Shown: positions 32,682 to 42,286 of the stretch, piece by piece
Position numbering within the stretch: position 1 is the first letter of the stretch
How the letters are laid out: each line of letters starts with the position of its first letter
DNA from: Bremerella volcania
GTDB lineage: Bacteria; Planctomycetota; Planctomycetia; Pirellulales; Pirellulaceae
Reading direction: 5' to 3'
NCBI RefSeq assembly: GCF_007748115.1
Contig: NZ_CP036289.1
Coordinates: forward strand, 3,844,001 to 3,908,000
DNA: 64,000 nucleotides
Program-made: the position numbers and the translations under genes
Notes under the pieces: model-generated
Databases searched by the model: none
Seen by the model: only the letters and a program-made list of their open reading frames with translations
Told to the model about the DNA's origin: nothing

Positions 32682-34148
32682 GTGCAAGGGCAAACACAGT
32701 CTGCAGGAATTTCCGAGCCCAACCTCACCGCCAATTACGATGTTGGCGAGTTCTACGACGAAATGTTTTCACCTGGCGGTTCCCCGCGGACAAACTGCCA
32801 ACTCTTATACGAACACATCCAAGAGTTAACCTCCAACGACCTTCGCAAACGAAAGACGGCCGCCGAGCGGTCGATGATTCGTTTAGGGATCACGTTTAAC
32901 GTCTACGGCGAAGAGCAAGGTACCGAACGCATCATTCCGTTCGACATTCTTCCCCGCATCATCCAAGGCGAGCAGTGGTCGTGGATGTCGAAAGGACTGA
33001 AGCAGCGCATCATCGCGCTGAACATGTTCATCGACGACATCTACAACGAACAGAAGATTCTTAAGGACGGCATCATCCCTGAACATGTCGTCAAGTCGGC
33101 CAGCAGTTTCCGGCCTCAATGCGTGGGAATGAAGCCACCCAACGGCATCTGGTGCCACATCACCGGCACCGACCTGGTCCGCGACTCGGATGGCGAGTTC
33201 TACGTGCTGGAAGACAACCTGCGTTGTCCATCCGGCGTCTCGTACGTGCTTCAGAACCGTCAGTTGATGAAGCAGACGTTCCCCGGCTTGTTCGAGGCCC
33301 AGTTCGTCCGCCCGGTCGACGATTACTGCAGCCAGCTGTTAGACGCTTTGAACTCGCTGGCCCCGGATCATATCGAAAAGCCGGTGGTCGCGGTCCTGTC
33401 GCCTGGTATTTACAACTCGGCCTACTTTGAACACTCGTTCCTCGCCCAGCAGATGGGGGTCGACCTGGTGGAAGGGCGAGACCTGGTGGTTCGTGATCGA
33501 CGCGTTTATGCCCGTACGACCAAGGGCTTGATGGCCGTGGACGTCATCTACCGCCGCATCGACGACGACTTCATCGACCCGCACGTCTTTCGCAAGGACT
33601 CGATGCTGGGTGTTCCCGGAATCATCGACGCCTACCGTGCCGGAAACGTCGCCTTGGCCAACGCGCCAGGTACCGGCATCGCCGACGACAAGGTGATCTA
33701 CGCCTATGTTCCGGACATGATCAAGTACTACCTGAGCGAAGACGCCATCCTGCCGAACGTGCCGACGTACGTTTGTTGGGATGACGCTCAGCGAGACCAT
33801 GTCATCAAGAACATTGCCGACATGGTGGTGAAGCCGGCCAACGAATCAGGCGGCTACGGGATGCTGATTGGTCCCCGTTCGTCGAAGGAAGAACACCAGA
33901 AGTTCGTCGAACTGATTAAGGCCAATCCGCGCAATTACATCGCGCAGCCAACCCTCGCCCTATCGCGGGCTCCGGTCATTATCGATGACCATTTGGAGGG
34001 GAGGCACGTCGATCTGCGACCGTTTATCATCTATGGACGAGACATCTATGTATTACCCGGCGGACTGACGCGCGTGGCCCTGCGTAAGGGTTCGCTCGTG
34101 GTCAACTCATCCCAGGGGGGCGGAAGTAAAGACACCTGGGTCGTGTAG
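32682..34148 (+). CDS. Circularly permuted ATP-grasp protein (DUF404/DUF407 type)
   Basis: A 488-residue protein predicted to be an ATP-dependent carboxylate-amine (peptide-bond-forming) ligase. Family landmarks are [21 protein letters not shown] near the start, [25 protein letters not shown], and [20 protein letters not shown] around residue 170. The ATP-grasp half follows ([51 protein letters not shown]), then [15 protein letters not shown] and a [10 protein letters not shown] end. The start is GTG 32682 with AGGAG nine bases upstream. It is 17 bases from the alpha-E gene, its usual partner. Length fits the stand-alone form, and a fused version of both lies at 36130-38679. Confidence 0.9.
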   Translation: MQGQTQSAGISEPNLTANYDVGEFYDEMFSPGGSPRTNCQLLYEHIQELTSNDLRKRKTAAERSMIRLGITFNVYGEEQGTERIIPFDILPRIIQGEQWSWMSKGLKQRIIALNMFIDDIYNEQKILKDGIIPEHVVKSASSFRPQCVGMKPPNGIWCHITGTDLVRDSDGEFYVLEDNLRCPSGVSYVLQNRQLMKQTFPGLFEAQFVRPVDDYCSQLLDALNSLAPDHIEKPVVAVLSPGIYNSAYFEHSFLAQQMGVDLVEGRDLVVRDRRVYARTTKGLMAVDVIYRRIDDDFIDPHVFRKDSMLGVPGIIDAYRAGNVALANAPGTGIADDKVIYAYVPDMIKYYLSEDAILPNVPTYVCWDDAQRDHVIKNIADMVVKPANESGGYGMLIGPRSSKEEHQKFVELIKANPRNYIAQPTLALSRAPVIIDDHLEGRHVDLRPFIIYGRDIYVLPGGLTRVALRKGSLVVNSSQGGGSKDTWVV

Positions 34149-34165
34149 GGATTGAAAGGTTCTTC

Positions 34166-35116
34166 ATGTTAAGTCGCGTAGCCGACTCCATCTATTGGAC
34201 CAGCCGTTACATCGAACGTGCTGAGGCGGTAGCCCGTTTCATCGCGGTGAACTTGAACATCAGCATGGATCTGTCGACAGCCGGCAACCAACAGTGGATG
34301 CCTCTGGTGACGACCACCGGAGATGACGAAAAGTTCTCCGAGATTTACGGCGAAGCCAGCAAGCGAAATGTGATCGAGTTCCTGACGTTCGATCGGAACA
34401 ACCCCAACTCGATTCTTTCCTGCTTGATCAACGCTCGCGAGAATGCGCGAAGCATCCGTGAACGCATCTCGGCCGAAATGTGGGAGCACATCAACCGCTT
34501 CTACTTGATGGTGAAAGATGTGGGGGACGCCGAAGGCATTCTGGACGACCTGCCTGACTTTTACGAAGCGGTTCGTAATTCCGGGCAGCAGTTCAGCGGC
34601 GTGACCGATGCCACCATGACCCATGGCGAAGGATGGCACTTCTGTCAGCTGGGACGCTTCCTGGAGCGTGCCGACAAGATGTCTCGCATCTTGGACGTCA
34701 AGTATTACATCCTGCTGCCCAGCCCACAGCACGTGGGAAGCGCATTCGACGACCTGCAGTGGGGTGCCCTGCTTCGCTCGGCCAGCGCCTACGAAATGTA
34801 TCGGCAGCGGTTCGGTCGCATTGTGCCGCAAAACGTGGTCGACTTCATCATGCTCGACAAGGAATTCCCGCGGGCCGTGCTACACTGCCTCACGCGAGCC
34901 AACGAATCGCTTCACGCCATTACCGGCAGCGACATCGAAGGGTTCACCAATCTGCCGGAACAGCGGCTCGGGCAATTACGCGCGGAGTTCGCGTTCACCA
35001 GCGCCACCGACATCATCGCCCGTGGCTTGCACGAATTCATCGACGACTTCCAGAAACGATTGAACCTCGTCGGCGAGTCGATCGGCACAACGTTCTTTAG
35101 CCTACAAGCCGCGTAA
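34166..35116 (+). CDS. Alpha-E domain protein (DUF403)
   Basis: A 316-residue all-helical protein with the family opening MLSRVADSIYWTSRYIERAEAVARFIAVN. It also has SILSCLINARENARSIRERIS, GEGWHFCQLGRFLERADKMSRIL and FPRAVLHCLTRANESLH. Alpha-E proteins always travel with circularly permuted ATP-grasp and transglutaminase proteins. Their chemistry is unknown, and they have been proposed to be partners of the ligase in making or attaching a short peptide. ATG 34166 follows AAGG. It is the second gene of a two-gene operon that converges on the transglutaminase operon. Confidence 0.9.
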   Translation: MLSRVADSIYWTSRYIERAEAVARFIAVNLNISMDLSTAGNQQWMPLVTTTGDDEKFSEIYGEASKRNVIEFLTFDRNNPNSILSCLINARENARSIRERISAEMWEHINRFYLMVKDVGDAEGILDDLPDFYEAVRNSGQQFSGVTDATMTHGEGWHFCQLGRFLERADKMSRILDVKYYILLPSPQHVGSAFDDLQWGALLRSASAYEMYRQRFGRIVPQNVVDFIMLDKEFPRAVLHCLTRANESLHAITGSDIEGFTNLPEQRLGQLRAEFAFTSATDIIARGLHEFIDDFQKRLNLVGESIGTTFFSLQAA

Positions 35117-35135
35117 ACGGCCCTCGAGATCGCAA

Positions 35136-35165
35136 GGTGGCCCAGAGATTTCTCGCTGGGTCACC
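35136..35165. terminator. Hairpin between convergent operons (repeat family 2, copy B)
   Basis: ggtggcccag and ctgggtcacc pair with one G-T wobble around agatttctcg. The sequence closely matches the element at 17729-17757. It lies between the stops of the alpha-E gene and the transglutaminase gene and probably ends transcription from either side, although it lacks a long T-run. Confidence 0.6.
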
Positions 35166-35169
35166 CCAT

Positions 35170-36108
35170 CTACTTATTGGGGCTCTTTTGTTGCTGTTGT
35201 TGCTGGGTACCCGTGGGACCAGGTGGCGTACCGTTTGTTTTGACATCCAGCGGCATCACGTCGACGCCGACCTGCATGGTGCGCGTGCCCCCGCCCATGA
35301 CGACTCCTTGAATGGGCGAAACGTCTTCAAAGTCACGCCCGTGAGCCAGCGTGATGTGATCGGTGCCGACCATCACGTTGTTCGTCGGATCGAAATCAAC
35401 CCAACCGAGTTCCGTTCCGCAGAACACCGAAAACCAGGCATGGGAGGCATCCGCACCGACCAGCCGGGGCTTTCCAGGTGGCGGTTCGGTTCGCAAATAT
35501 CCGCTGACGTAACGAGCCGGCAGCCCAAGACATCTCAGGGCACCGATCCCCACGTGGGAGAAGTCCTGGCATACGCCGTGACGCTGACGCACGACGTCTT
35601 CGAGCGGCGTAAAGATGTTAGTCGCACCGGAGTCGTACTTGTAGTCGGTATAGATCCGCGTCGTTAGGTCCTTAGCCGCTTCGACAATCGAACGATTGCG
35701 GGTAAAGGCGGCTTTACCGTATTCGCCCAGGATGGGTAGCAGGCGAATGTGCCGCGAAGGGAACAGGAACTGGCGAACCTCCAAGGGAAAGTCGCGACGC
35801 TTGGCCATCGCGGCGAGTTCTTCCCACGCCGGCGAGATGGTGATCGGCACGGGGGTTTTCACGACGACGCGGCTCGTCGCGGTGATGGTCATTCCGCTGT
35901 GCGGTTCGCTCAGCGCGAAGTAGTGAACCTGGTTGCCGAAGTAATCGGTTCGCGAGACGACCGATCTTGGCTTGGGTTCGACCGTCAGGGCGAAGTCCTC
36001 GACGCTTTGGCGATGCGTCGTGGGGACACGCAAGTGCAATAGGTTATGGGCTACCGAGGCTGGTTCGGAGTAATGGTAAGCCGTCTTGTGTTCGACTTGA
36101 TATCGCAC
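35170..36108 (-). CDS. Transglutaminase-fold cysteine protease-like protein
   Basis: A 312-residue protein. The N-terminal beta domain (MRYQVEHKTAYHYSEPASVAHNLLHLRV) is followed by the transglutaminase core with the triad Cys180 (HGVCQDFSHVGIGALRCLG), His223 (ASHAWFSVF) and Asp240 (WVDFDPTN). Bacterial members of this group usually act as peptidases or transpeptidases rather than as cross-linkers. In the conserved neighbourhood with ATP-grasp and alpha-E proteins they have been predicted to cut or transfer the peptide made by the ligase. The C-terminus is a Gln-rich tail (QQQQQQKSPNK). The start is GTG 36108 with no good Shine-Dalgarno site, 21 bases after the fused ATP-grasp/alpha-E gene, which suggests coupling. 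Last gene of the minus-strand operon. Confidence 0.9.
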   Translation of the reverse strand: MRYQVEHKTAYHYSEPASVAHNLLHLRVPTTHRQSVEDFALTVEPKPRSVVSRTDYFGNQVHYFALSEPHSGMTITATSRVVVKTPVPITISPAWEELAAMAKRRDFPLEVRQFLFPSRHIRLLPILGEYGKAAFTRNRSIVEAAKDLTTRIYTDYKYDSGATNIFTPLEDVVRQRHGVCQDFSHVGIGALRCLGLPARYVSGYLRTEPPPGKPRLVGADASHAWFSVFCGTELGWVDFDPTNNVMVGTDHITLAHGRDFEDVSPIQGVVMGGGTRTMQVGVDVMPLDVKTNGTPPGPTGTQQQQQQKSPNK

Positions 36109-36129
36109 GGTTGGTCAAAGCTTCATCAA

Positions 36130-38679
36130 CTAGGGGCGGATCTCGACCAGGTGTGACTGGGGCATCGAGTGAACAAGATAACGTTGAGAGACGACGTCCG
36201 ACAGCTTCGGCAGCAGGGATTCGATCTCCTGCAACAGCATATGCAGCGTTTCACCGGCCGACAACGCATCCGGAGCCCGCACGCGCGTCACGTCAAACAT
36301 CCGCACTTCATGCAGAAGCGACATCGCCAGACGCTGCTCGACCGTGTAACCTGCATGGTTGGCCACGTTGGGCAGATCGTTGACGTGCTCCAGCAGTTGA
36401 GCCAACTGCCGCGCGATCGAACGCGGGTTGGTTTCGTCGGTCACCAGCAGATCGAGCACGGCTCCCAGGTGCATTTCTTCCAAGTAACGCGAACGGTAGG
36501 TGATTAGACTGTCCGAGATTTCCAACAGCGCTTCCAAGATGGCGGACAAATCGCCGGAGGGAAGCACCAGGCAGTTTCGCATCAGCCGCGAGCTTTGCGT
36601 GGCCCGTTCCATGCGCCTGCCCATGTCCAGGAAGTGGTAGACCTGGGTTCGCGTGATGCTTTCGGAAATGATCCCTGAGAATGCTGCCAGGTCGAGGATC
36701 AGATCGTCAAGCAGTGCCAAACAGTCGGACAAATCCCAGTAGCCGTCGCTGGGGGGCTGAAAGCCTTGGTCGACCCGGTGCAACACCCGCCAGCTATCGG
36801 CCGAGACACGGTCACGGCTGCGCGACGTCAGGCGGAAGATCTGGGTCACGATCGAACGCAGGCTCATCGAGTTCTGTTCGTCAAAGATGTTGGCCGCCAG
36901 GTTAAGCTCGATCGGAGGCAATTGCTTTCGCATCTCTTCGACCCCGTAGCCGGTCTCGATAATGCCCATCTCGGCCATCGTGCGGATCAGGATGATCACC
37001 TCCGGCATCTCATCGAGTTGTTCTTCACTGGTCAACCGAGAGATGGTCGTCCGCAGGATGCGTGCCGTCACATCGGCACGCTCTAGATTGCGTCCCAACC
37101 AGTACAGGTTTTCCGCGATGCGGCTGGGGAGTTCTCCGCCGGTACGCTTCAGCTCGACGCCATGATCGGGTTGCTTCAGCAGGCTCACGCGAGCGATCGG
37201 CGTCGCCGACAACACCCATGCGTCCTTGCTGCGTTCGCCCACTTGCAACGAGGCCTCGAGCGGCTGAAGTTCGCCACTGAGCCGCACCAACCCGCCTGGC
37301 ATCGTCTCGAACTCGTTTTGTCCCAGTACTGCGAAGCTTCGTAGGGCAATGTGGGCGGGCGTAAGCGACTTCCGGGAATAGACGGGGCTTGTCGATCGCA
37401 TCACCTGCTCTTGCGCGACGAACATGTCCGGATCGGTCTGAATCATGCGAATCAGCTTTTCCTGGTCGCCATCTTTCTGCACGCGATAGATGCCTGATCG
37501 AGTGCCGCGGCGTCGGTAGGCAGGTTTGATGACGAGCTTCTCGATATTCTCGATCACGTAGGCCAGCGAATCAGGCTCGCCGCACCGCCAGGTGGCAACG
37601 CCTGGCAGGATCAACGGTTCACCCAGCAGGTGCTGACAAAGCTGGGGCATGAAGGTCATGAAGATTGGCGACTCGACGATGCCCGAACCAAGCGGATTGA
37701 GCACGACGACATTCTTCATCCGGCAGACCTGCAGCAGTTCAGGAATTCCGCCAGTCGAGTGGCTGATCTCGAGGGGATCGCACTGGTCGCTGTTAGGGCG
37801 TCGAATGATGACGTCGACCGGCAGCAGCCCTCCCAATGTCTTTAGCATGACGCGATTGCCACGGACCGCCAGGTCGGCTGGTTCGACCAACGTGTAACCG
37901 AGATAGCGGGCGAGGTAAGCGTCTTCGAAGTAGTTCGGGTTTTCGGATCCATTGCTGAGGATCACCACGCGGGGATTGGTGACCCGAGAGCAAGCACGCA
38001 GTACGGCCTCCTTCACTTTCATGAAGTAGCCGGCGAGGCGCTGGACGTTCTCTTTGTGGAAAAGGCTTGGTGTCATCCGGGATTGGATGATGCGATTCTC
38101 CAGGGCAAAGCCGCTGCCGGAGGGGGACTCGCTCCGATCCCCTTGCACCCACCAGCTTCCGTCCGGGGAACGAGAAAGGTCGGCCGCGTAGAAATAAAGG
38201 TAATTGTTCCCCGGCGGGTTCTGCCCATGAAAGCAGCGGTAGTAGCCGGGATGCCGAAACAGGACTTCTTCCGGCAGCACGCCACTACGCATCAAGTCCT
38301 GCGGACCGTAAAGATCCTGCAGAATCAACTGCATCAACTTGCCGCGTTGTTTCAGCCCGAGAGAAATATGTTCCCATTCGCTGCTGGGTAGTAGCACCGG
38401 CAGCGGGTCGAGCTCCCAGGGACGTGCTCGGCGATCCTGGCCCGGACTTCCGATGCCTGCACCGACATAGGCCATGCCGGTGCGATCGAGCAGTTTTTGC
38501 ATTTGCTGCCAGCGACGCTGGAACTCGCCGGCACCAATTTCTCGAACGCCTTGGACGAAACTTTGCCAATGGGGGCGTATGTGCGCACCATCGTGCAGTT
38601 CGTCGTATACGTCGGGAATCGGCTTATACGGGGCAAATAGATCGGCGGACGCATCATTTTGTGCGGGAATTCTGGTCAC
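36130..38679 (-). CDS. Fused circularly permuted ATP-grasp and alpha-E protein
   Basis: An 849-residue fusion of the two domains that are separate genes on the opposite strand. Residues about 1-490 are the ATP-grasp part: YDELHDGAHIRPHWQSFVQG start, WVQGDRSESPSGSGFALENR, VDVIIRRPNSDQCDPLEI, GSGIVESP, KLVIKPAYRRRG and RSKDAWVLS at its end. Residues about 510-849 are the alpha-E part: LPSRIAENLYWLGRNLERADVTARIL, IFRLTSRSRDRVSADSWRVLH and RSIARQLAQLLEHVNDLP. The two ATP-grasp proteins differ a lot, for example in the first 60 residues and in the metal-binding loop, so this is not a recent duplication. The start is GTG 38679, 50 bases after the large transglutaminase gene. Confidence 0.9.
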   Translation of the reverse strand: MTRIPAQNDASADLFAPYKPIPDVYDELHDGAHIRPHWQSFVQGVREIGAGEFQRRWQQMQKLLDRTGMAYVGAGIGSPGQDRRARPWELDPLPVLLPSSEWEHISLGLKQRGKLMQLILQDLYGPQDLMRSGVLPEEVLFRHPGYYRCFHGQNPPGNNYLYFYAADLSRSPDGSWWVQGDRSESPSGSGFALENRIIQSRMTPSLFHKENVQRLAGYFMKVKEAVLRACSRVTNPRVVILSNGSENPNYFEDAYLARYLGYTLVEPADLAVRGNRVMLKTLGGLLPVDVIIRRPNSDQCDPLEISHSTGGIPELLQVCRMKNVVVLNPLGSGIVESPIFMTFMPQLCQHLLGEPLILPGVATWRCGEPDSLAYVIENIEKLVIKPAYRRRGTRSGIYRVQKDGDQEKLIRMIQTDPDMFVAQEQVMRSTSPVYSRKSLTPAHIALRSFAVLGQNEFETMPGGLVRLSGELQPLEASLQVGERSKDAWVLSATPIARVSLLKQPDHGVELKRTGGELPSRIAENLYWLGRNLERADVTARILRTTISRLTSEEQLDEMPEVIILIRTMAEMGIIETGYGVEEMRKQLPPIELNLAANIFDEQNSMSLRSIVTQIFRLTSRSRDRVSADSWRVLHRVDQGFQPPSDGYWDLSDCLALLDDLILDLAAFSGIISESITRTQVYHFLDMGRRMERATQSSRLMRNCLVLPSGDLSAILEALLEISDSLITYRSRYLEEMHLGAVLDLLVTDETNPRSIARQLAQLLEHVNDLPNVANHAGYTVEQRLAMSLLHEVRMFDVTRVRAPDALSAGETLHMLLQEIESLLPKLSDVVSQRYLVHSMPQSHLVEIRP

Positions 38680-38729
38680 CGAGACCTCGGGTTGTCCAAA
38701 ATGAGGTGTTACGCAATCCCTGCGTGGGG

Positions 38730-41700
38730 TTACAGATGCTTGGTTTTACCCCGTCTCAAATCGAGCGTGAAGGGGAATTCGCTGGAGCATTCGTCTGGCG
38801 GCAGTTCAACGTAGCCGGGCGTGTGCCCCATTTTCTCGAATCTACCCCCACGACGGGACTCTGCCTCCATGGCATTCACAGGGAAAGCTTCAGGATTATT
38901 CCCCCCTGGATGTCCTACGTGATACCGACAACCTCCGAGGCTTCTTTGGAACCAGGAATCATACAGGTCGATCGTCAGGGGCTCGTCGACCGGAATCGTA
39001 GGATGCAGGCAACTCGGGGGCTGCCAGGCCCGATACCGCACGCCAGCGACGAATTCCTGCTCGGTTCCTGTCGGGTGAAGCGGGACTTTTCGTCCGTTGC
39101 ACATCACAAAGTGCCGCCCCGGGATCGCTCCGCGAACTTTGACCTGCATCCGTTCCAGCGAAGAGTCGACGTAACGGGCCGTAAACCCTTGCCCCGACTC
39201 TTCCCCCAGGACATACCAAGGTTCGATCGCTTTACGCAGCTCGACCTGCACGCCTCGATGCGAAAACTCCCCGATTTTTGGGAATTTGAACTCAAAGTGA
39301 GGGAGGAACCAATACGATTCCAGCTCGAATCCGGCATCCCTCGTTTCCTCGATGACGTCTTCGAAGTCTTCGTAGTTGAAGTGAGGCAGCATGAACCGAT
39401 CGTGCAGGCTCGTATCCCAATCGACCAGCGGCATGTTGTACGGATGCTCGGCGAAGCGGGCCATCAACGACCGCAACAGAAGCTGTTGGGTGAGGCTCAT
39501 CCGGGCGTGCGGCGGCATTTCAAAAGCACGGAATTCGAGCAAACCGCGCCGCCCCGAGCTGTTATCAGGCGAAAACAGCTTGTCGATGCAGAATTCGGCC
39601 CGGTGGGTGTTCCCGGTGATATCCACCAGCAAGTTTCGGAAAACCCGGTCGACCAGCCAGGGAGAAAACTGCCCCTTATCGGGGATCTGCTCGAACGCAA
39701 TCTTCAGTTCGTAGATGGCATCTCGGCGTCCTTCATCGACGCGTGGGGCCTGACTGGTGGGGCCGATAAAGTTGCCACTGAACAGATAAGAAAGCGATGG
39801 ATGATTGTGCCAGTACCCGATCAGGCTACGCAAAATATCGGGTCGCTGTAGAAACGGACTTTGGGTTGGGGTCGGTCCGCCCAACACCACGTGGTTACCG
39901 CCACCCGTGCCGGTGTGCGTACCATCGCGATTGAACTTTTCGGTCCCCAGACGAGTATGGTGGGCGTCTTCGTAAACGCCGGTCGTAATGTCGACCAGTT
40001 CCTGCCAACTGTTGGCCGGGTGGACGTTCACTTCGATCACGCCAGGATCCGGCGTGACGCTCAGGTGATTGACGCGATCGTCGTGTGGTGGCAAATAGCC
40101 TTCGATGATCACCGGCGAGCTGAATTCGGTGGCAACTGTTTCCACCGCGGTCAGCAGTTCCAGGTAGCCTTCCATGCGATCGACTGGGGGCATGAAAACA
40201 TGCAGACACCCGTTACGCGGCTCGACGCACAGAGCCGTACGGACCAACTGATTCATCGGGTTGGGACCACCGTTGTCCCCCCAATCGCCAGGGCCAAAGA
40301 ACCCGTCGGATTCCAGACTTTGTCCACTCATCCCTTGCGGACGTGACGAGCTTCGGTACGAGTCACCACCGGTGGTCTTCATCGACCATGGCTTGCCGGA
40401 GTCCCCGCCCACCATCGCCGGAGTTCGGCGTGCCATGAATTCGGCATAGGAAGGAAGCGGCGTGGTTTCCGCCATCGGGTCTAGTGGGAAGAGCGCCGCG
40501 GCCTGACCTTCGGTTTCGTAAATCAACGACTTCAGCGGCAATCGCAACCCCATCGCCGAGTCGCCGGGGATGAGGAACAACTCATCGCTGCGGACGTGCC
40601 ATTCACCACTTTCCCAGCCGGGCTGGGCTGCCCACCAGAGGTATCGCACCGGCAGAACGACGCCGACCGGCGAGGTGATCCCCTGCTCGAAGACCTTGGC
40701 GATTCGCGTGCGTTCTTCCTCGTCTTCCAGCTTGGAATCGTGGATGTCGACGTTCACCGGCAGCCGGCGTTCCATCCAGGTGTAGTAGAACGCGTCTTCG
40801 TAGGCATAGTTGGCGTGGTTCGGCTCGACACCCAGTTGCTCGGCCAGGCGACGGGTGAACTGCATGGCCAGATCGGTATCGTGGCCGTAGTTCATGCCGT
40901 CTTCGGCAAGCAGCGACGGATCTTTCCAGATCGGTTCGCCGTCGTATCGCCAGTAACAGCGGAACGCCCAACGTGGGAGCGATTCGCCAGGGTACCACTT
41001 GCCCTGACCGTAGTGCAGGAAGCCCCCTTCGCCAAATCGTTTGAACAGCTTACGCATCAGTTTGTCGGCCAGGCCACGCTTGGTTGGCCCCACGGCAGCC
41101 GTGTTCCACTCGTCCCCTTCCATGTCGTCGATGGATACGAACGTCGGCTCGCCGCCCATCGTCATCGTAATGCCGACGCGCTGGAGATGCTTGTCGACTT
41201 CATGGCCGAGGGCTTGAATCTCTTCCCATTCTTCATCGGTATACGGCTTGGTCACACGCGGGTCTTCGTGGAAACGCGTGATCTTCATCTCGAAGTCAAA
41301 CTCGACTTCGGCCTTTTCGTGACTACCGGAGACAGGGGCGGCAGTAAGTGGCGACGGCGTACACGCCAGCGGAATGTGACCTTCGCCAGCGAAGAGACCC
41401 GAGGTTGGGTCGAGTCCTACCCAGCCGGCACCTGGCAGGAAGACTTCGGTCCATGCGTGCAGATCGGTAAAGTCTTGTTCCGGCCCCGATGGACCATCGA
41501 GCGATTTGATGTCCGGCGTCAACTGGCAGATGTAACCCGAGGCAAACCGAGCGGCGAGCCCGAAGTGACGCAGCATCTGCACCAACAGCCAGGCCGAGTC
41601 GCGGCACGACCCGAGACGCTTCTGGAGCGTTTCTTCAGGCGTCTGGACACCATGTTCCATACGTACCGTGTAGGCGATGTCTTTTTGCAGCCGCTGGTTG

Positions 41701-42143
41701 ATATCGACCAGGAAGTCAACGATTCGCCGCGGCGTGACGTCGACCCCTTGCAGGTACTCCGTCAACAGCGGGCCGTGCGGTTCCTGCTCGAGGAACGGAG
41801 CCAGATCGGTCTTGAGAGGTTCCTTGTAGACGATCGGGAACTCTTCCGCGTCCGGTTCGAGGAAGAAGTCGAACGGGTTGATAACCGTCATTTCGGCAAT
41901 CAGATCGACGTCGACATGGAAATGGTCAACCGGTTCCGGAAAGACGACGCGGGCAGCGAAGTTTCCGTGGGGATCCTGCTGCCAGTTCAGGAAGTGTGGT
42001 TTGGGACTAATTCGCAGGGAGTAGCTATGGATGGGCGTTCGACAATGGGGAGCGGGACGTAGCCGAATGGTTTGAGCCCCGACACCGATCTTGCGATCGT
42101 ATTTGTATTTCGTCGAGTGATGGAGCGCCGTAAGAATCGCCAT
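38730..42143 (-). CDS. Transglutaminase-fold protein fused to DUF2126 (probable carboxylate-amine ligase)
   Basis: A 1137-residue protein. The N-terminal ~290 residues are a transglutaminase module like the smaller gene nearby, with Cys180 (GSCRDSAWLLVQMLRHFG), His229 (DLHAWTEVF) and Asp245 (GLDPTSG). The rest is DUF2126. There, segments such as THTGTGGGNHVVLGG, NTHRAEFCIDKL and GLLEFRAFEMPPHARM recall glutamine-synthetase/GCS-type ligases, as has been proposed for this family. That assignment is inference. The two halves could make and then cut or transfer an amide bond. ATG 42143 with GAGG five bases upstream is chosen over an upstream start at 42221. First gene of the minus-strand operon, with a sigma-54-like site about 145 bases upstream. 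Confidence 0.9.
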   Translation of the reverse strand: MAILTALHHSTKYKYDRKIGVGAQTIRLRPAPHCRTPIHSYSLRISPKPHFLNWQQDPHGNFAARVVFPEPVDHFHVDVDLIAEMTVINPFDFFLEPDAEEFPIVYKEPLKTDLAPFLEQEPHGPLLTEYLQGVDVTPRRIVDFLVDINQRLQKDIAYTVRMEHGVQTPEETLQKRLGSCRDSAWLLVQMLRHFGLAARFASGYICQLTPDIKSLDGPSGPEQDFTDLHAWTEVFLPGAGWVGLDPTSGLFAGEGHIPLACTPSPLTAAPVSGSHEKAEVEFDFEMKITRFHEDPRVTKPYTDEEWEEIQALGHEVDKHLQRVGITMTMGGEPTFVSIDDMEGDEWNTAAVGPTKRGLADKLMRKLFKRFGEGGFLHYGQGKWYPGESLPRWAFRCYWRYDGEPIWKDPSLLAEDGMNYGHDTDLAMQFTRRLAEQLGVEPNHANYAYEDAFYYTWMERRLPVNVDIHDSKLEDEEERTRIAKVFEQGITSPVGVVLPVRYLWWAAQPGWESGEWHVRSDELFLIPGDSAMGLRLPLKSLIYETEGQAAALFPLDPMAETTPLPSYAEFMARRTPAMVGGDSGKPWSMKTTGGDSYRSSSRPQGMSGQSLESDGFFGPGDWGDNGGPNPMNQLVRTALCVEPRNGCLHVFMPPVDRMEGYLELLTAVETVATEFSSPVIIEGYLPPHDDRVNHLSVTPDPGVIEVNVHPANSWQELVDITTGVYEDAHHTRLGTEKFNRDGTHTGTGGGNHVVLGGPTPTQSPFLQRPDILRSLIGYWHNHPSLSYLFSGNFIGPTSQAPRVDEGRRDAIYELKIAFEQIPDKGQFSPWLVDRVFRNLLVDITGNTHRAEFCIDKLFSPDNSSGRRGLLEFRAFEMPPHARMSLTQQLLLRSLMARFAEHPYNMPLVDWDTSLHDRFMLPHFNYEDFEDVIEETRDAGFELESYWFLPHFEFKFPKIGEFSHRGVQVELRKAIEPWYVLGEESGQGFTARYVDSSLERMQVKVRGAIPGRHFVMCNGRKVPLHPTGTEQEFVAGVRYRAWQPPSCLHPTIPVDEPLTIDLYDSWFQRSLGGCRYHVGHPGGNNPEAFPVNAMEAESRRGGRFEKMGHTPGYVELPPDECSSEFPFTLDLRRGKTKHL

Positions 42144-42286
42144 GGAAGCCTCAAAGATAGTCGAATCGCGGGAGAGAAATGCCAAACCGCCTGGGCCAAC
42201 ATCCGGCCCCCACACGGTCATCAGGGGAACAACGCACGAAAATCAGCCACCGGCGTTTTAATCGGCACGATCCGTCTACGTACAAA

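Noticed and set aside
32677-32829. Plus-strand frame with ATG 32677 before the ATP-grasp gene
   Set aside because: It is out of frame with the clearly real gene starting at GTG 32682, and the Shine-Dalgarno spacing suits the GTG better.
36130-38679. Recent duplication of the plus-strand ATP-grasp/alpha-E pair
   Set aside because: The two sets share only family-level motifs and differ throughout at the protein level, so they are old paralogues or independently acquired.
40596-42062. 488-codon antisense frame within the transglutaminase/DUF2126 gene
   Set aside because: Typical antisense shadow in GC-rich coding DNA, with no motif and no ribosome-binding site.
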